This document shows, one piece after another, positions 46,428 to 55,933 of a stretch of DNA of 64,000 bases. Location of the stretch: positions 1 to 64,000 of the forward strand of contig WXFD01000012.1 of assembly GCA_009877105.1 (NCBI GenBank), given 5' to 3'. The notes beneath the pieces were generated by a model that searched no databases, had not been told where the DNA came from, and was given only the letters and a program-made list of their open reading frames with translations. Origin of the DNA: Bacteroidales bacterium. GTDB taxonomy: Bacteria; Bacteroidota; Bacteroidia; Bacteroidales; VadinHA17. The position numbers were made by a program, and so were the translations under genes. How positions within the stretch are numbered: position 1 is the stretch's first letter; every line of letters begins with the position of its first letter.

Positions 46428-47831
46428 TCATTTTCCAATGCAAAAGTTCTTAAATATATTTCCAAGTATCTCATCAGTCGTTATTTCACCTGTAATCTCA
46501 CCCAGATAATGGATTGCATGCCTGATGTCAATGGCAATAAGGTCTTCGGGAAGCTTGCTTTCAAGTCCTGTTATTATTCTTCCGATGCACCCGGAAATAT
46601 TCTGCAGGGCTTCATAATGCCTTATATTTGATATAATTACATCTTCACCCGAAAAATAATTTGCACCTGTTATTTCCGACAGGTAATCCTTAAGCTTATC
46701 GATTCCGGTACCATATTTTGCTGAAATAAACAACAGGTTTTCGTCTATTTCTGTCCTTATTTCGCGCGCAAGCCTATTAATCCGCGAAGGAGACGCCTCA
46801 TCAGCCTTGTTTACCAATATGATAAACCTGCACTCAGGATCATTGATCATTTTTCTGATTTCATCTGCCCTTTTGTTAATGTCTGAGCTTCTTTCTCCTG
46901 ATTCATCAACCATCATGACAACTGAGGCCCTGGCAATAATGGCAAGGGTTTTCCTGATTCCCATTCCTTCCACCACATCTGAAGTATCACGTAAACCCGC
47001 AGTATCTATAAACCTATAAATCAATCCATTTATATTTACAGTGTCTTCTATTGAATCCCTTGTTGTTCCGGGGATATCAGTGACAATGGCCTTTTCTTCA
47101 TTAAGCAGGAAGTTCAGCAGTGTTGATTTTCCCGAGTTTGGTTTTCCGACAATTGCCACAGGGATTCCATTTTTTATTGCGTTTCCCATTCTAAAAGAGG
47201 CAGAGAGTCTGTCAGTTAGCGCTTTAGTCTGACCAATCAGCGCTAATAACTGATTCCTGTCAGCAAACTCCACATCCTCCTCTCCGAAATCAAGTTCAAG
47301 TTCTATCAGGGAGGCAAATTGCAAAAATTCCGCTCTCAGCTTGCTTATTTCATCTGAAAAACCTCCCCTTAACTGGTTAATTGCAATCCGGTGAGCCGAC
47401 TTAGAAGAGGATGCAACCAGATCAGCAACAGCTTCAGCCTGCGAAAGATCCATTTTACCGTTTAGGAAGGCCCTTTGCGTGAATTCACCCGGACGGGCAC
47501 TTGCAGCACCGTTTCTTATTAGAAGATCCAGGATCCGTGAAATGATATATGACGAACCATGACAGGAAATCTCAGCCGTATCCTCGCCGGTATAGGAATG
47601 AGGAGCCCTGAAAAGTGAGACAAGAACTTCATCTATCACTTCACCTCCGTCGCGGATTTCCCCATACACAATGGAATATCCTTTCCGGCCGGCCGTCACT
47701 GAGTTCTTATCCGCGGGATAAAAGACCCTGTCCACTATTTTGAGTGCATCCCTGCCGCTTATCCTGATCATTGAAACTGCCCCGCCATATGCTGTTGCCG
47801 GAGCACAAATTGTCTCTTCCCTTCCTGGCAT
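46428..47831 (-). CDS. mnmE: tRNA-modification GTPase MnmE
   Basis: The 467-residue GTPase works with MnmG to place the carboxymethylaminomethyl group on wobble uridine 34. The N-terminal tetrahydrofolate-binding domain (about 1-120) is followed by a helical domain holding the GTPase insert: G1 GKPNSGKST, G2 TDIPGTTRD, G3 DTAGLRD and G4 NKAD. The C-terminal CIGK carries the family cysteine. The order is the normal one, and length is typical (about 455-470). Confidence 0.96.
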   Translation of the reverse strand: MPGREETICAPATAYGGAVSMIRISGRDALKIVDRVFYPADKNSVTAGRKGYSIVYGEIRDGGEVIDEVLVSLFRAPHSYTGEDTAEISCHGSSYIISRILDLLIRNGAASARPGEFTQRAFLNGKMDLSQAEAVADLVASSSKSAHRIAINQLRGGFSDEISKLRAEFLQFASLIELELDFGEEDVEFADRNQLLALIGQTKALTDRLSASFRMGNAIKNGIPVAIVGKPNSGKSTLLNFLLNEEKAIVTDIPGTTRDSIEDTVNINGLIYRFIDTAGLRDTSDVVEGMGIRKTLAIIARASVVMMVDESGERSSDINKRADEIRKMINDPECRFIILVNKADEASPSRINRLAREIRTEIDENLLFISAKYGTGIDKLKDYLSEITGANYFSGEDVIISNIRHYEALQNISGCIGRIITGLESKLPEDLIAIDIRHAIHYLGEITGEITTDEILGNIFKNFCIGK

Positions 47832-47850
47832 TTAAACGACGTAAAAACTG

Positions 47851-47858
47851 CAAATTTA
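47851..47858 (-). promoter_or_regulatory. -7 box ahead of mnmE
   Basis: On the minus strand TAAATTTG matches TAnnTTTG, 19 bases before the mnmE start codon. No clear upstream TTTG is found at the usual spacing. Confidence 0.5.
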
Positions 47859-47978
47859 GAAAACTTTACAGCTTCAGTACAGATGCTGAATATAAAATCA
47901 CTGAATTTCGTATGTCCGTAAATATTTTAAGAACTATCTTTAAAGGGAATATGCAAATACAAAAAAGGAAATCCAGAA

Positions 47979-48947
47979 ATGAAAGAAAAAATCATTTTTC
48001 CAACCTTATTTTTATTTCTTATGTTTAATCAAGCTTGTCAGAAAATGAAAAATGACAGATCAGAAATCAAATCGGACTATATCAGTGCGACTTTTCTGCT
48101 GCCGGATGCTGAGAACGGTTATTACAGAGGTACCAGGTTCGACTGGTCAGGCGTAATATCGGACCTTTCCTGCTGCGGACACACATATTTCGGAAAATGG
48201 TTCGATAATTACAGCCCAACACTTCACGATGCCATAATGGGTCCGGTCGAGGAATTCGCGCCCCTTGGATATGACAGTGCTGATCCGGGCGGCAATTTTG
48301 TGATGATCGGGATCGGCTTGCTGAAAAAATCCGACGATCAGGCACACAACCGGTTCGGATATTACCAGATAACCGACCCTGGAAAATGGAAGATCAAAAC
48401 AAGAGGCGATGAAATCTCGTTCAACCATGTGCTGAAAAGTGAAGTGAATTCATATGATTATACAAAAACAGTAAGACTCGCCGGTGATAAACCTATTATG
48501 GAAATTGACCACAAGCTCAGGAACACAGGAAAAACCAGAATTGTAACAAATGTTTACAATCATCATTTTTTTGTAATCGACAACCAGCCGGTCGGTCCTG
48601 ATTTCACAATAAACTTCCCTTTTAAACTTTCGGGTGAAGGGCAGGGTTTCGGCAGCATTGCTGAACTGAATGATAACAGCATAATCTTCAATCGTGTTCT
48701 GGAGAAAGATGAAACAGTATTCTGTGGTTCCCTGACCGGCTTCAGCAGCAATCCGGAAGACCTGGATGTCAGGATTGAGAACAAGTCAGCCGGGGCAGGA
48801 GTGAGGATCACGGGCAACAGGCCGCTGTCAAAGCTTATTTTCTGGGCCTGCCGTACAACACCGTGTCCTGAGACCTATGTCGATATCAATATTGAGCCCG
48901 GAAAGGAGTTTACCTGGAAATTCATATATGAATTTTATTCCTTTTAG
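47979..48947 (+). CDS. Lipoprotein with possible galactose-mutarotase-like fold
   Basis: The 322-residue protein has a lipobox-type signal (MFNQAC). The rest is beta-rich, with patches seen in aldose-1-epimerase-like proteins (YRGTRFDWSGVISDLSC near the start, RNTGKTRIVTNVYNHHFF in the middle). The resemblance is partial, and a carbohydrate-binding role is a guess. It converges with the phosphodiesterase-like gene. No operon partner is seen. Confidence 0.7.
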   Translation: MKEKIIFPTLFLFLMFNQACQKMKNDRSEIKSDYISATFLLPDAENGYYRGTRFDWSGVISDLSCCGHTYFGKWFDNYSPTLHDAIMGPVEEFAPLGYDSADPGGNFVMIGIGLLKKSDDQAHNRFGYYQITDPGKWKIKTRGDEISFNHVLKSEVNSYDYTKTVRLAGDKPIMEIDHKLRNTGKTRIVTNVYNHHFFVIDNQPVGPDFTINFPFKLSGEGQGFGSIAELNDNSIIFNRVLEKDETVFCGSLTGFSSNPEDLDVRIENKSAGAGVRITGNRPLSKLIFWACRTTPCPETYVDINIEPGKEFTWKFIYEFYSF

Positions 48948-49056
48948 CATAAAAAAGCCGGGAAAACATATCGGATTTTTGTGCAGGTGTTGTTTTTATC
49001 ATCCCGTACCAGGCAAGAAGCACCCGGGGAAATGGATTTTTCCCTGCCACAAAAGA

Positions 49057-49106
49057 CCCCATGTTGACTTTTAAAAAAGCATTATTTAAAAACCTGCAAC
49101 ATGGGG
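49057..49106 (-). terminator. 10-bp inverted repeat across the 3' end of the phosphodiesterase-like gene
   Basis: CCCCATGTTG (49057-49066) and CAACATGGGG (49097-49106) form a perfect 10-bp stem with a 30-base A/T-rich loop. On the minus strand the stem brackets the stop codon and is followed by TCTTTTGT. It may be a Rho-independent terminator for one or both converging genes, though the loop is long and the U tract imperfect. Confidence 0.35.
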
Positions 49107-50008
49107 CGCCCGATCCAAACCTGCGGCTGCTCAAGATTGAAAATACAGGCGATGGTGGAGGCACAGTCAAACTGCATCATGCTATCATCAAACTGACCTC
49201 CTTTCTTTATGTTTTTTCCTGAAATAATGAAGGGGGTCTCCATTTCCAACATAGTTTTTCCTCCGTGTCCCTTTCCGACCCCGCCATGATCTGATGTAAT
49301 GATAATAATACTGTTTTCATAAATGCCTGCTTCTTTCATAGCCGCGATAATCCTGCCAATATAGCCGTCAAGTTCTTTCAGGTTTTCGTAATAGGCCGGA
49401 GTATCATGCCCATCGACATGGCCGACATGATCGGGGTTGTCAAAAATAATTCCGGCCAGCACAGGCTTTTTATCCCTGATATATTCGACAGCCATATCGC
49501 ATAAGCCGGAAGGGTTCTTGCTGTAATCGGGAGCCTGTGCGTAATAATTCAGGGTCAGGGTATCAGAAAGATACTTTATCCCATCCCAATCATAAAGCAT
49601 GCCTATTTCTGCGTCAGGGGCCGCATCACGCAATAACTGGAAAATATTCGGAAAAATTCCGTTCCTGTTCAGCACGCGTGAAGGAAGCTCCGGTACCCTG
49701 GAGCCCCATTCGGTATATCCGTGAAGTTCCGGACAGGCGCCCATAAACATCGATGCCCAGTTAACTGCACTGGATGAGGGGAGTACACTTCTTTTGCTCA
49801 ATGTAAATGAACCATTCTGCATCAGTTGCTTAACATTTGGCATATCAGCTTTTTCCACGCTGTATGCGCCCCAGCCATCAAGGCCGATCAGTACAACATG
49901 GCCGGCTTTCCAGCCGGTACGTGATTTCCTGCTTCCGGGTCCGGCACAGAATGTAAAAAGAACTGCCAGGCTGAGCGCAATGCATTGTTTAATTATGGAA
50001 TACTTCAT
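49082..50008 (-). CDS. Alkaline-phosphatase-superfamily nucleotide pyrophosphatase/phosphodiesterase-like lipoprotein
   Basis: The 308-residue protein has an N-terminal signal with a Cys at the end of the hydrophobic core (FTFCAGPG). The metalloenzyme core is visible: VLIGLDGWGAYSV (Asp metal ligand), VLPSSSAVNWASMFMGA (Ser as the nucleophile position), DNPDHVGHVDGHD and ITSDHGGVGKGHGG (Asp/His ligands). It belongs to the same superfamily as the sulfatases but to the NPP branch. The substrate is unknown. Its 3' end faces the lipoprotein gene. Confidence 0.87.
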   Translation of the reverse strand: MKYSIIKQCIALSLAVLFTFCAGPGSRKSRTGWKAGHVVLIGLDGWGAYSVEKADMPNVKQLMQNGSFTLSKRSVLPSSSAVNWASMFMGACPELHGYTEWGSRVPELPSRVLNRNGIFPNIFQLLRDAAPDAEIGMLYDWDGIKYLSDTLTLNYYAQAPDYSKNPSGLCDMAVEYIRDKKPVLAGIIFDNPDHVGHVDGHDTPAYYENLKELDGYIGRIIAAMKEAGIYENSIIIITSDHGGVGKGHGGKTMLEMETPFIISGKNIKKGGQFDDSMMQFDCASTIACIFNLEQPQVWIGRPMLQVFK

Positions 50009-50245
50009 GTTACGGTTATTTGCTTAATATATCAGGAATGGGTGCAAGTTAACAAATTATGGCTTCTGCAAAATTATTCCGGGCATGAATTCACCGGTTG
50101 AAGGCCACAGGCACTCCGGCCCCTGGCTGAGTATGAAAACCCTGACAAAGGTTACCGGTTGCACACGCAGTTGCATCCTGCATCAGGCAAATGCTGATTG
50201 CCCCGGAGTGCATGAATCATAGTAGGGGCAAAAACAACAGGATCG

Positions 50246-51034
50246 CTACCGTGAGAGATTTTCAGACATGAAGGTGTTGTCGGGAATACTGGCCGAGGTG
50301 TTTATCTGTTCAAACTGAACCCTCGACGTTCTCCCATTTATATGATTTCTTGCAAACATATCGGTCATGATGTAGGCTTCCCTGCTGCCCGGCCTTGGTA
50401 CAGTTGCATTGATTTCGATTGTCTTGAAAAGCGTACCATCGAAATTGTAAAAATCGATCTTTTTGATTTTCAGGTCATTCTTATCGAGAGTAGTCACTTT
50501 TCTTGAATAGCCGTATTCATCTGCCACCTTGTCATTCACCGGTTTGCTTTCGATGACCCACAGTCCGTTACTGCCTGATTCCGGCATATGCCTGATATTG
50601 AAATCAGTATTTGATCCCGAAGTCATATCGGCATTCGAGAATTCCGAGCTCATAAAGCTTTTGCCCTTTTCATTGCTGACAATGCGCCTGGTTTTTTTCA
50701 GAGCCGGGAGATATATCCACATATCGTCCTGGGTATTCTTATTGTCGATAATAAGCATTGCGGTACCCCTCACATCGGCCGGCTCCAGGAATTTCATCAG
50801 TCGCTTTTCGGTTTCTCCGTATGTTTTTGAGACCATATTCACCTTCCGGGTCCGTACTGCACCGTTTTTCTCAGTAATTGTCAATATCACCGTTGATTGC
50901 AGGTTTCCCGACATTGTAAGATCGCGGCTTTTGTCCATCAGCTGCACAGGATCAGACTGCTGTGCTTTCAAGGGCAGCAGGAATGCTGTCAGCATTGCTG
51001 CCATGAGAAAAAATGTTCTTGTCATATTTGTCAT
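50246..51034 (-). CDS. LolA-like outer-membrane lipoprotein-sorting protein
   Basis: The 262-residue exported protein has a signal peptide ending near PLKAQ and the LolA/LppX-like half-barrel pattern: GNLQSTVILTITEKNGAVRTRKVNMVSK, DDMWIYLPALKKTRRIVSNEKGKSFMSSEFSNADM and KIDFYNFDGTLFKTIEINA. The region DMWIYLPALKKTRRI is typical of proteins next to MMPL pumps. Its start overlaps the end of the MMPL gene by 83 bases in another frame. ATG codons at 51034 or 51025 both leave a proper signal. It probably binds lipid or lipoprotein cargo. Confidence 0.88.
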   Translation of the reverse strand: MTNMTRTFFLMAAMLTAFLLPLKAQQSDPVQLMDKSRDLTMSGNLQSTVILTITEKNGAVRTRKVNMVSKTYGETEKRLMKFLEPADVRGTAMLIIDNKNTQDDMWIYLPALKKTRRIVSNEKGKSFMSSEFSNADMTSGSNTDFNIRHMPESGSNGLWVIESKPVNDKVADEYGYSRKVTTLDKNDLKIKKIDFYNFDGTLFKTIEINATVPRPGSREAYIMTDMFARNHINGRTSRVQFEQINTSASIPDNTFMSENLSR

Positions 51035-53342
51035 TGTTTTTAGAAGTTTTATTTAAATCAGCCTCAATAAATGCAGGCCTGAACCATAGCATAAAGGCAG
51101 GGATCACAATTATCGCACATAGCAGGCAAGAACCTATTGAGATCAGTACCAGGTAACCGAAATATCTGATTGAAAGAAATCCTGATATAAAGGTTGCTGA
51201 AAAGCCAGCCATAACACTCAAGGCATTGATCACAATGCTCCTGCCGGTTGTTGTCAGGGAAACGGAGATGGCCTTTGCATGACTGAGACTCCTCCGGAAT
51301 TCAGTATTATATCTCCAGAGGTACTGAATGGTAAAATCAACTCCCACACCGATCATAATTGAAGAAAGTAAGGCAGTTGCCGCATCAATGGGTATATTGG
51401 CATATCCCATGATTCCAAACTGGATGATGATCGAGACTCCCAGCGGAATTGAGCCAATAAGGCCGCCCCTTACTGAACGGAAAATTACAGAAAGTAAAAC
51501 AAACACTGTCACAAGGGCAAAGATCAGTGAGGAAATCTGACCGCGGATGATTTTGTTTGCAAAGTCGGCCATGATTATTGCATAGCCCCCGACGGTCACT
51601 TCGGCAGGGAATCCGGCCGTAAAGCTGCGTATATCATTCCTGAGGGCACTGATTACATGATTATCAGGTTTTGAAAGTTTGACCAGCAGATGGGCCCTGG
51701 TGTTTTCAAAATTCATCAGTTGTTTCCAGTCGTCGGGATTACCGCTCATATTATATAATTCAAACATCTGGGCAATGGCCTCGTATGAATCAGGTATTTT
51801 ATCATACCCGTTTTCGCCGGGATCATAGAGTGCCTTGCTCATTTCCCTGACTACATCGGAGATGGAGAAAACGTTTCCCACGCCATCCTGTGACTTAAGA
51901 TGAGATGTAAGCTCATCTATCTTTTTCATAACCACGGGATCCTTGATATCTCCGCTTACCATTACGGATATTGTTTGCGATCCGCCAAATTTCGAATTGA
52001 TTACCCTTGAGGCCTTCCGTACCGGATGATTCTGGGGGAAATAGTTTTCCTGATTGGTATCAATTCTCAGGAAAGCAATGCCGGTGCTAATTACAACTGT
52101 AATTACCGCTGATACCAGCAGTACACGTCCGGGCTTACCGACAACCAAGTCAGAAAGTTGTGCAAGACCGCGGCTGAGAAGGTCTTTCGAAAGGTCGCGT
52201 TCTTTTTTCCGCTTCAGGGGAATCAATGATCGTACCGGATCCTTCCCTTTTGAAGGTCTTTCCCTCAGCCAGATGACAGAAGGGATAAGCAGCAGGCTCA
52301 TCAGCAGGGCCAGCGATACCCCGGTAGCAGCCAGCACACCAACCTGTCGTGCAGGAATGATGGAGTGGGCGAGAAGTCCTAGCAGTCCTGCTATGGTAGT
52401 GAGTCCGCTGAAAAGTATCGGCATGTTGAGTGAACCGGTTATCTTTCTGATCAGATCTCTTCTCCCGGGAGGAGTTTCAAGGCTTTTCAGCTCCTGGTGT
52501 TTGGAAACGAAGTAAATGCCATAGTTGTTTGCAACTGAAATGAGGATAATCGGCACCAGGAGGCTGAGTATGGAAAACTTCCATCCCAGCAGGGGTATAA
52601 GTCCCATGGTTGCCGTAACTGTCAGTACAACCACGGAAAACGGGAGCAGAACGCTCTTCCATTTTCCCAGGCTGAGCTTAAGCACTGAAAGCATGATTAT
52701 CAGGGCGATGGGAATCAGTATCAGGGCATCATGATTAACATCGCTGACTATGTGGCGTCTTATGTAGGGAAGCCCCCCGGTAAGAACCTCAGCACCGTTT
52801 TCCTGGGCCTTTGCAATGGAATCAACCCGGTCGAGGGTCAAATGCTCGGGTATTGCCGGATTGACTGTTCCGGTCACCGCAGCAGCCGTCATGTCCTGGG
52901 AAGCAACGATACCGAGGGCAAAGCGGTTTTCAAGAATATCGCGTCTCAAAGCTTCCATCTTATCAGGAGTGTCAGGAATTTGCCTGACAAGAGGATCGAC
53001 AACCATCATTCCATCCTCACCTGTAATCTTTCGTGCAGTAAAAAGAGAGTTAACGGTACCTATGCCCTCAAGCCTCGAGAAACCACGGTCTATTTCCTTC
53101 AACCTTTCCAGGTTACCTTGAGTGAGAATAGAACTGTCCTCAAGGATGACAATGATCATATCCTGAACCCCGAAGTCTTTTTCTATGGAGTCAGTATTTA
53201 TTCTTGAAGGCATAGAATGCGGTACGAAGTTCCTGATCTCAGGATCAGTCTCAACCGTCGGTATCAGCAGACCAAGCGACAGTGCAACCGCCAGCGATAC
53301 TGAGATAATTAACCACCTGTATTTTATAATGAAATCAGCCAT
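50952..53342 (-). CDS. MMPL/RND-superfamily transporter
   Basis: The 796-residue protein has the RND layout: one N-terminal helix, a large periplasmic loop (about 30-200), five helices, a second helix and periplasmic loop (about 410-600), then the last five helices. Clear segments are ETDPEIRNFVPHSMPSRINTDS and FGVQDMIIVILED near the start and the GVDFTIQYLWRYN motif of the late helices. The plan fits lipid or hopanoid exporters of the MMPL/HpnN type rather than drug efflux pumps with a fusion protein. It follows the barrel gene by 4 bases. Confidence 0.9.
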   Translation of the reverse strand: MADFIIKYRWLIISVSLAVALSLGLLIPTVETDPEIRNFVPHSMPSRINTDSIEKDFGVQDMIIVILEDSSILTQGNLERLKEIDRGFSRLEGIGTVNSLFTARKITGEDGMMVVDPLVRQIPDTPDKMEALRRDILENRFALGIVASQDMTAAAVTGTVNPAIPEHLTLDRVDSIAKAQENGAEVLTGGLPYIRRHIVSDVNHDALILIPIALIIMLSVLKLSLGKWKSVLLPFSVVVLTVTATMGLIPLLGWKFSILSLLVPIILISVANNYGIYFVSKHQELKSLETPPGRRDLIRKITGSLNMPILFSGLTTIAGLLGLLAHSIIPARQVGVLAATGVSLALLMSLLLIPSVIWLRERPSKGKDPVRSLIPLKRKKERDLSKDLLSRGLAQLSDLVVGKPGRVLLVSAVITVVISTGIAFLRIDTNQENYFPQNHPVRKASRVINSKFGGSQTISVMVSGDIKDPVVMKKIDELTSHLKSQDGVGNVFSISDVVREMSKALYDPGENGYDKIPDSYEAIAQMFELYNMSGNPDDWKQLMNFENTRAHLLVKLSKPDNHVISALRNDIRSFTAGFPAEVTVGGYAIIMADFANKIIRGQISSLIFALVTVFVLLSVIFRSVRGGLIGSIPLGVSIIIQFGIMGYANIPIDAATALLSSIMIGVGVDFTIQYLWRYNTEFRRSLSHAKAISVSLTTTGRSIVINALSVMAGFSATFISGFLSIRYFGYLVLISIGSCLLCAIIVIPAFMLWFRPAFIEADLNKTSKNNDKYDKNIFSHGSNADSIPAALESTAV

Positions 53343-53346
53343 AATG

Positions 53347-54693
53347 TCAGAAATCTATTTTTATTGAGACAAAAGCGGCTTTCATGAAGTTATCCACGAT
53401 ATCGTAGAGCCCTCCCTTCTTCCCTGAATAATGTTCCATTCCGGCTCCAATGGTCAGTCCGTCTGCCGGCTTAAATCTGATCATGGGGATCAGCAGCAGG
53501 TCTTTTGAGGTGAAATTGTAAATGGTCATCACCGATGGCAGCAGCCTGCCGTAAAAAAGCTCCGCCTCGAACCGCAGCCCGGCAGAGTGATAGTATTCGT
53601 ACACCTGATTGTTATACAGCCGTCCAAATGCCTCAGTCTGTAGCCGTGTGAACTCTACCGGGTCAAATCCGGGAGTGGCGAACAACTGCGACAGTTTTAC
53701 AAGATCCGGTTCCGTCCCTATAACAGGATCATATGGCGCAGGATAATAATCGAGAACCTTTCTGCCTGAATATTCAAAGGTCATTCTGAAGTTTCCCGGT
53801 GTCCAGTCGGCGCCTGCTACCCAGTCTATCTGAGGAAAGGGTATCTCCTCGTTTCCCTCTTTCTTCCTCACAGGCTTGCTGTATGCCAGGGCGCCCCTGA
53901 GTACGAGCGGGGATACCGGAACTTCAAAATCAAGGCCGGTATGATTGATGATGTATGGCACTCCGGCAATGGCAATCTGCGGATTTAACAGGTTAGAGAA
54001 ATCAGCTGAAACCAGGGACAGCCCGGGCATAAGGTCCGGCCCGTGGTACCATTGGATGCCTGCATCAAAGCCGCTTAACAGAAGATCGCCCCTGAAGCCC
54101 AGGGAATAATAGCCGTTACCCCTGTACAGCCCTTCCGGCATGCTCAGGTTAATATTAGGGGGGAGCTCAAGCGGAGCTGTCATCAGAACAGATGGGTGCC
54201 ACAGGGGAGTGGCAACTGCAGTTAACTTCAGGAAAGAAGCCGGGGTAATGGTCAGTTCCCCCGCCAGGTTGCCCATGTCCTTGTCTTCCAGATCGGGACT
54301 CCGGTAGGTATAATCGAGGGGAGAGAAACGGGAGAGGGGAGAGAAAATGTCTGTCTTTCCCCATTTAATGATCCTCTTTCCGAGCGAAATGCTAATGAAG
54401 CGGTTATAATACATTCCCCATGCTTCCCGAACCACCAGGGAATTTACATTGTCCCCAAACTGCTGACCCATCCTGAGTCTTATATCACCGAAACCCTTGA
54501 AACTCATATTGTCAGTGGCAGTCAGTGTAAATGCTGCATCGGCAAAGGCTGCATTCACATCATTCGGATAATCTCCGGTACTGTAAAACATACCGCCCCT
54601 GAGAAATCCACCCGGAGTAAATACTTTCTCCTGGGCAGAAAGATTAAAAATCAGTGCCGTAAATATCAGTGTAAAAAGAAATCTTTTTGTCAT
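53347..54693 (-). CDS. Outer-membrane beta-barrel protein of the MMPL operon
   Basis: The 448-residue exported protein has a signal peptide ending in NLSAQ and many alternating amphipathic beta strands, ending in phenylalanine (VSIKIDF), as barrel proteins do. Aromatic girdle patterns recur (YYSLGFRGDLLLSGFDAGIQWYHG, AGLRFEAELFYGRLLPSV). It resembles DUF1302-type barrels that accompany MMPL pumps in other phyla, though I cannot confirm the family. It is the first gene of a three-gene unit with the MMPL and LolA-like genes. Confidence 0.8.
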   Translation of the reverse strand: MTKRFLFTLIFTALIFNLSAQEKVFTPGGFLRGGMFYSTGDYPNDVNAAFADAAFTLTATDNMSFKGFGDIRLRMGQQFGDNVNSLVVREAWGMYYNRFISISLGKRIIKWGKTDIFSPLSRFSPLDYTYRSPDLEDKDMGNLAGELTITPASFLKLTAVATPLWHPSVLMTAPLELPPNINLSMPEGLYRGNGYYSLGFRGDLLLSGFDAGIQWYHGPDLMPGLSLVSADFSNLLNPQIAIAGVPYIINHTGLDFEVPVSPLVLRGALAYSKPVRKKEGNEEIPFPQIDWVAGADWTPGNFRMTFEYSGRKVLDYYPAPYDPVIGTEPDLVKLSQLFATPGFDPVEFTRLQTEAFGRLYNNQVYEYYHSAGLRFEAELFYGRLLPSVMTIYNFTSKDLLLIPMIRFKPADGLTIGAGMEHYSGKKGGLYDIVDNFMKAAFVSIKIDF

Positions 54694-54802
54694 ACCTGTT
54701 TTTAGGGCAAAGATGGGCAGGATTGCACAGGCAATCGTCCTGACCGCATAATCCGGACATTCGTACCGTGCAAAACAGGTTTTAACCGAGTGGCTCGTAC
54801 AT

Positions 54803-55933
54803 TCACTCTGACTTATGAATCAGTTCCCTGTAGGCACTTGGGGTTTTTCCTGTATAGGTTTTAAAGAAGTTGTTGAATGTGGATTTTGAGTTAAATCCTG
54901 AATCAAATGCAATTGCGAGGATGGTAAAATGCTGATATCTGGGATCGCTTATCCGTTTGATAACCTCCCTGACGCGGTATTCATTGATGAAAAGAAAGAA
55001 GTTCTTTTTATACTTCTCGTTCAGAACCTGTGTGATGTGATGTCTTGATATTCCGGTTGCCTCAGACAGATCATGTATTGTAAGATCACCATTGAGAAAA
55101 GGTTTTTCCGTCTCCATATAGCCGAGGAGTATTTTAAGGTATTCATCAGCCTGCTCATCCCTGAGCCCGCTCCTGGAATATTTCTCGGGGTCAGCTCTTT
55201 CAGAAACCTCATCCCGGCTGTTCTGATGTACCACTTCCCCGAAAATTGAAGGCTGCTTTATTCCGTAAAAACTATATACAAAGGAGAAAATGGCAATGAA
55301 ACCAAATATTACAAAATACGGATCAAACGGAATATAATTGCCGATAATGTTCAGGCCTCCGAGAATGAATAGGACGAAATAAGCAACATAGAAGCTGACT
55401 GTCAATATTTTCAGCCAGTTAAGGGTCATTTTCTGTGAGGTGTATGATATCAGGTTCCTGAGATTGGACTGGTGTTTTCTGATCTCAACAAAAGCAAGAA
55501 TGCTATAAACTGTAATCGACAGAAAGAAAACCACCGAATATACAATCCTCAGGGGCATTAGTTTATCGGGTTTGAAAAATCCCCTCAGATCCCTTACCAG
55601 GGGCTCTGACCTGAAGACCACCGAAATTGTAAAAAAAACCAGGAATGGAATGAAATGGAGCAATCCGGTCCAGAGAAATTTCCTTTCTGGAACCGTCATG
55701 AAACGGATGTAAAGATACAGAAGCGGACCATAGGTAAATGTTATGAAAGGAAATGAATACATCTCAATAACCCGGCTGTTGACCAGGGCAAAGATCATTT
55801 CAATACAAATCATGAAAAGCCAGGCTGCCATCAGCCTGTTTGCAACCGTAACTGGTTTTTTGGTTGATATCAGCAATCCTGCAAAAAACGACTGGGAAAT
55901 ACCAATATAGAGTACCGGTTCAATATTTACCAT
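54803..55933 (-). CDS. Membrane-anchored AraC-family transcriptional regulator
   Basis: The 376-residue protein has about seven hydrophobic helices in residues 1-240, followed by a C-terminal AraC DNA-binding domain with two helix-turn-helix motifs (LTIHDLSEATGISRHHITQVLNEKYKKNFF and LAIAFDSGFNSKSTFNNFFKTYTGKTPSAYR). Such proteins sense envelope or small-molecule signals and bind DNA directly. It ends 109 bases before the barrel gene, in the same direction, and is a likely regulator of that unit. The ligand is unknown. Confidence 0.9.
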   Translation of the reverse strand: MVNIEPVLYIGISQSFFAGLLISTKKPVTVANRLMAAWLFMICIEMIFALVNSRVIEMYSFPFITFTYGPLLYLYIRFMTVPERKFLWTGLLHFIPFLVFFTISVVFRSEPLVRDLRGFFKPDKLMPLRIVYSVVFFLSITVYSILAFVEIRKHQSNLRNLISYTSQKMTLNWLKILTVSFYVAYFVLFILGGLNIIGNYIPFDPYFVIFGFIAIFSFVYSFYGIKQPSIFGEVVHQNSRDEVSERADPEKYSRSGLRDEQADEYLKILLGYMETEKPFLNGDLTIHDLSEATGISRHHITQVLNEKYKKNFFLFINEYRVREVIKRISDPRYQHFTILAIAFDSGFNSKSTFNNFFKTYTGKTPSAYRELIHKSE

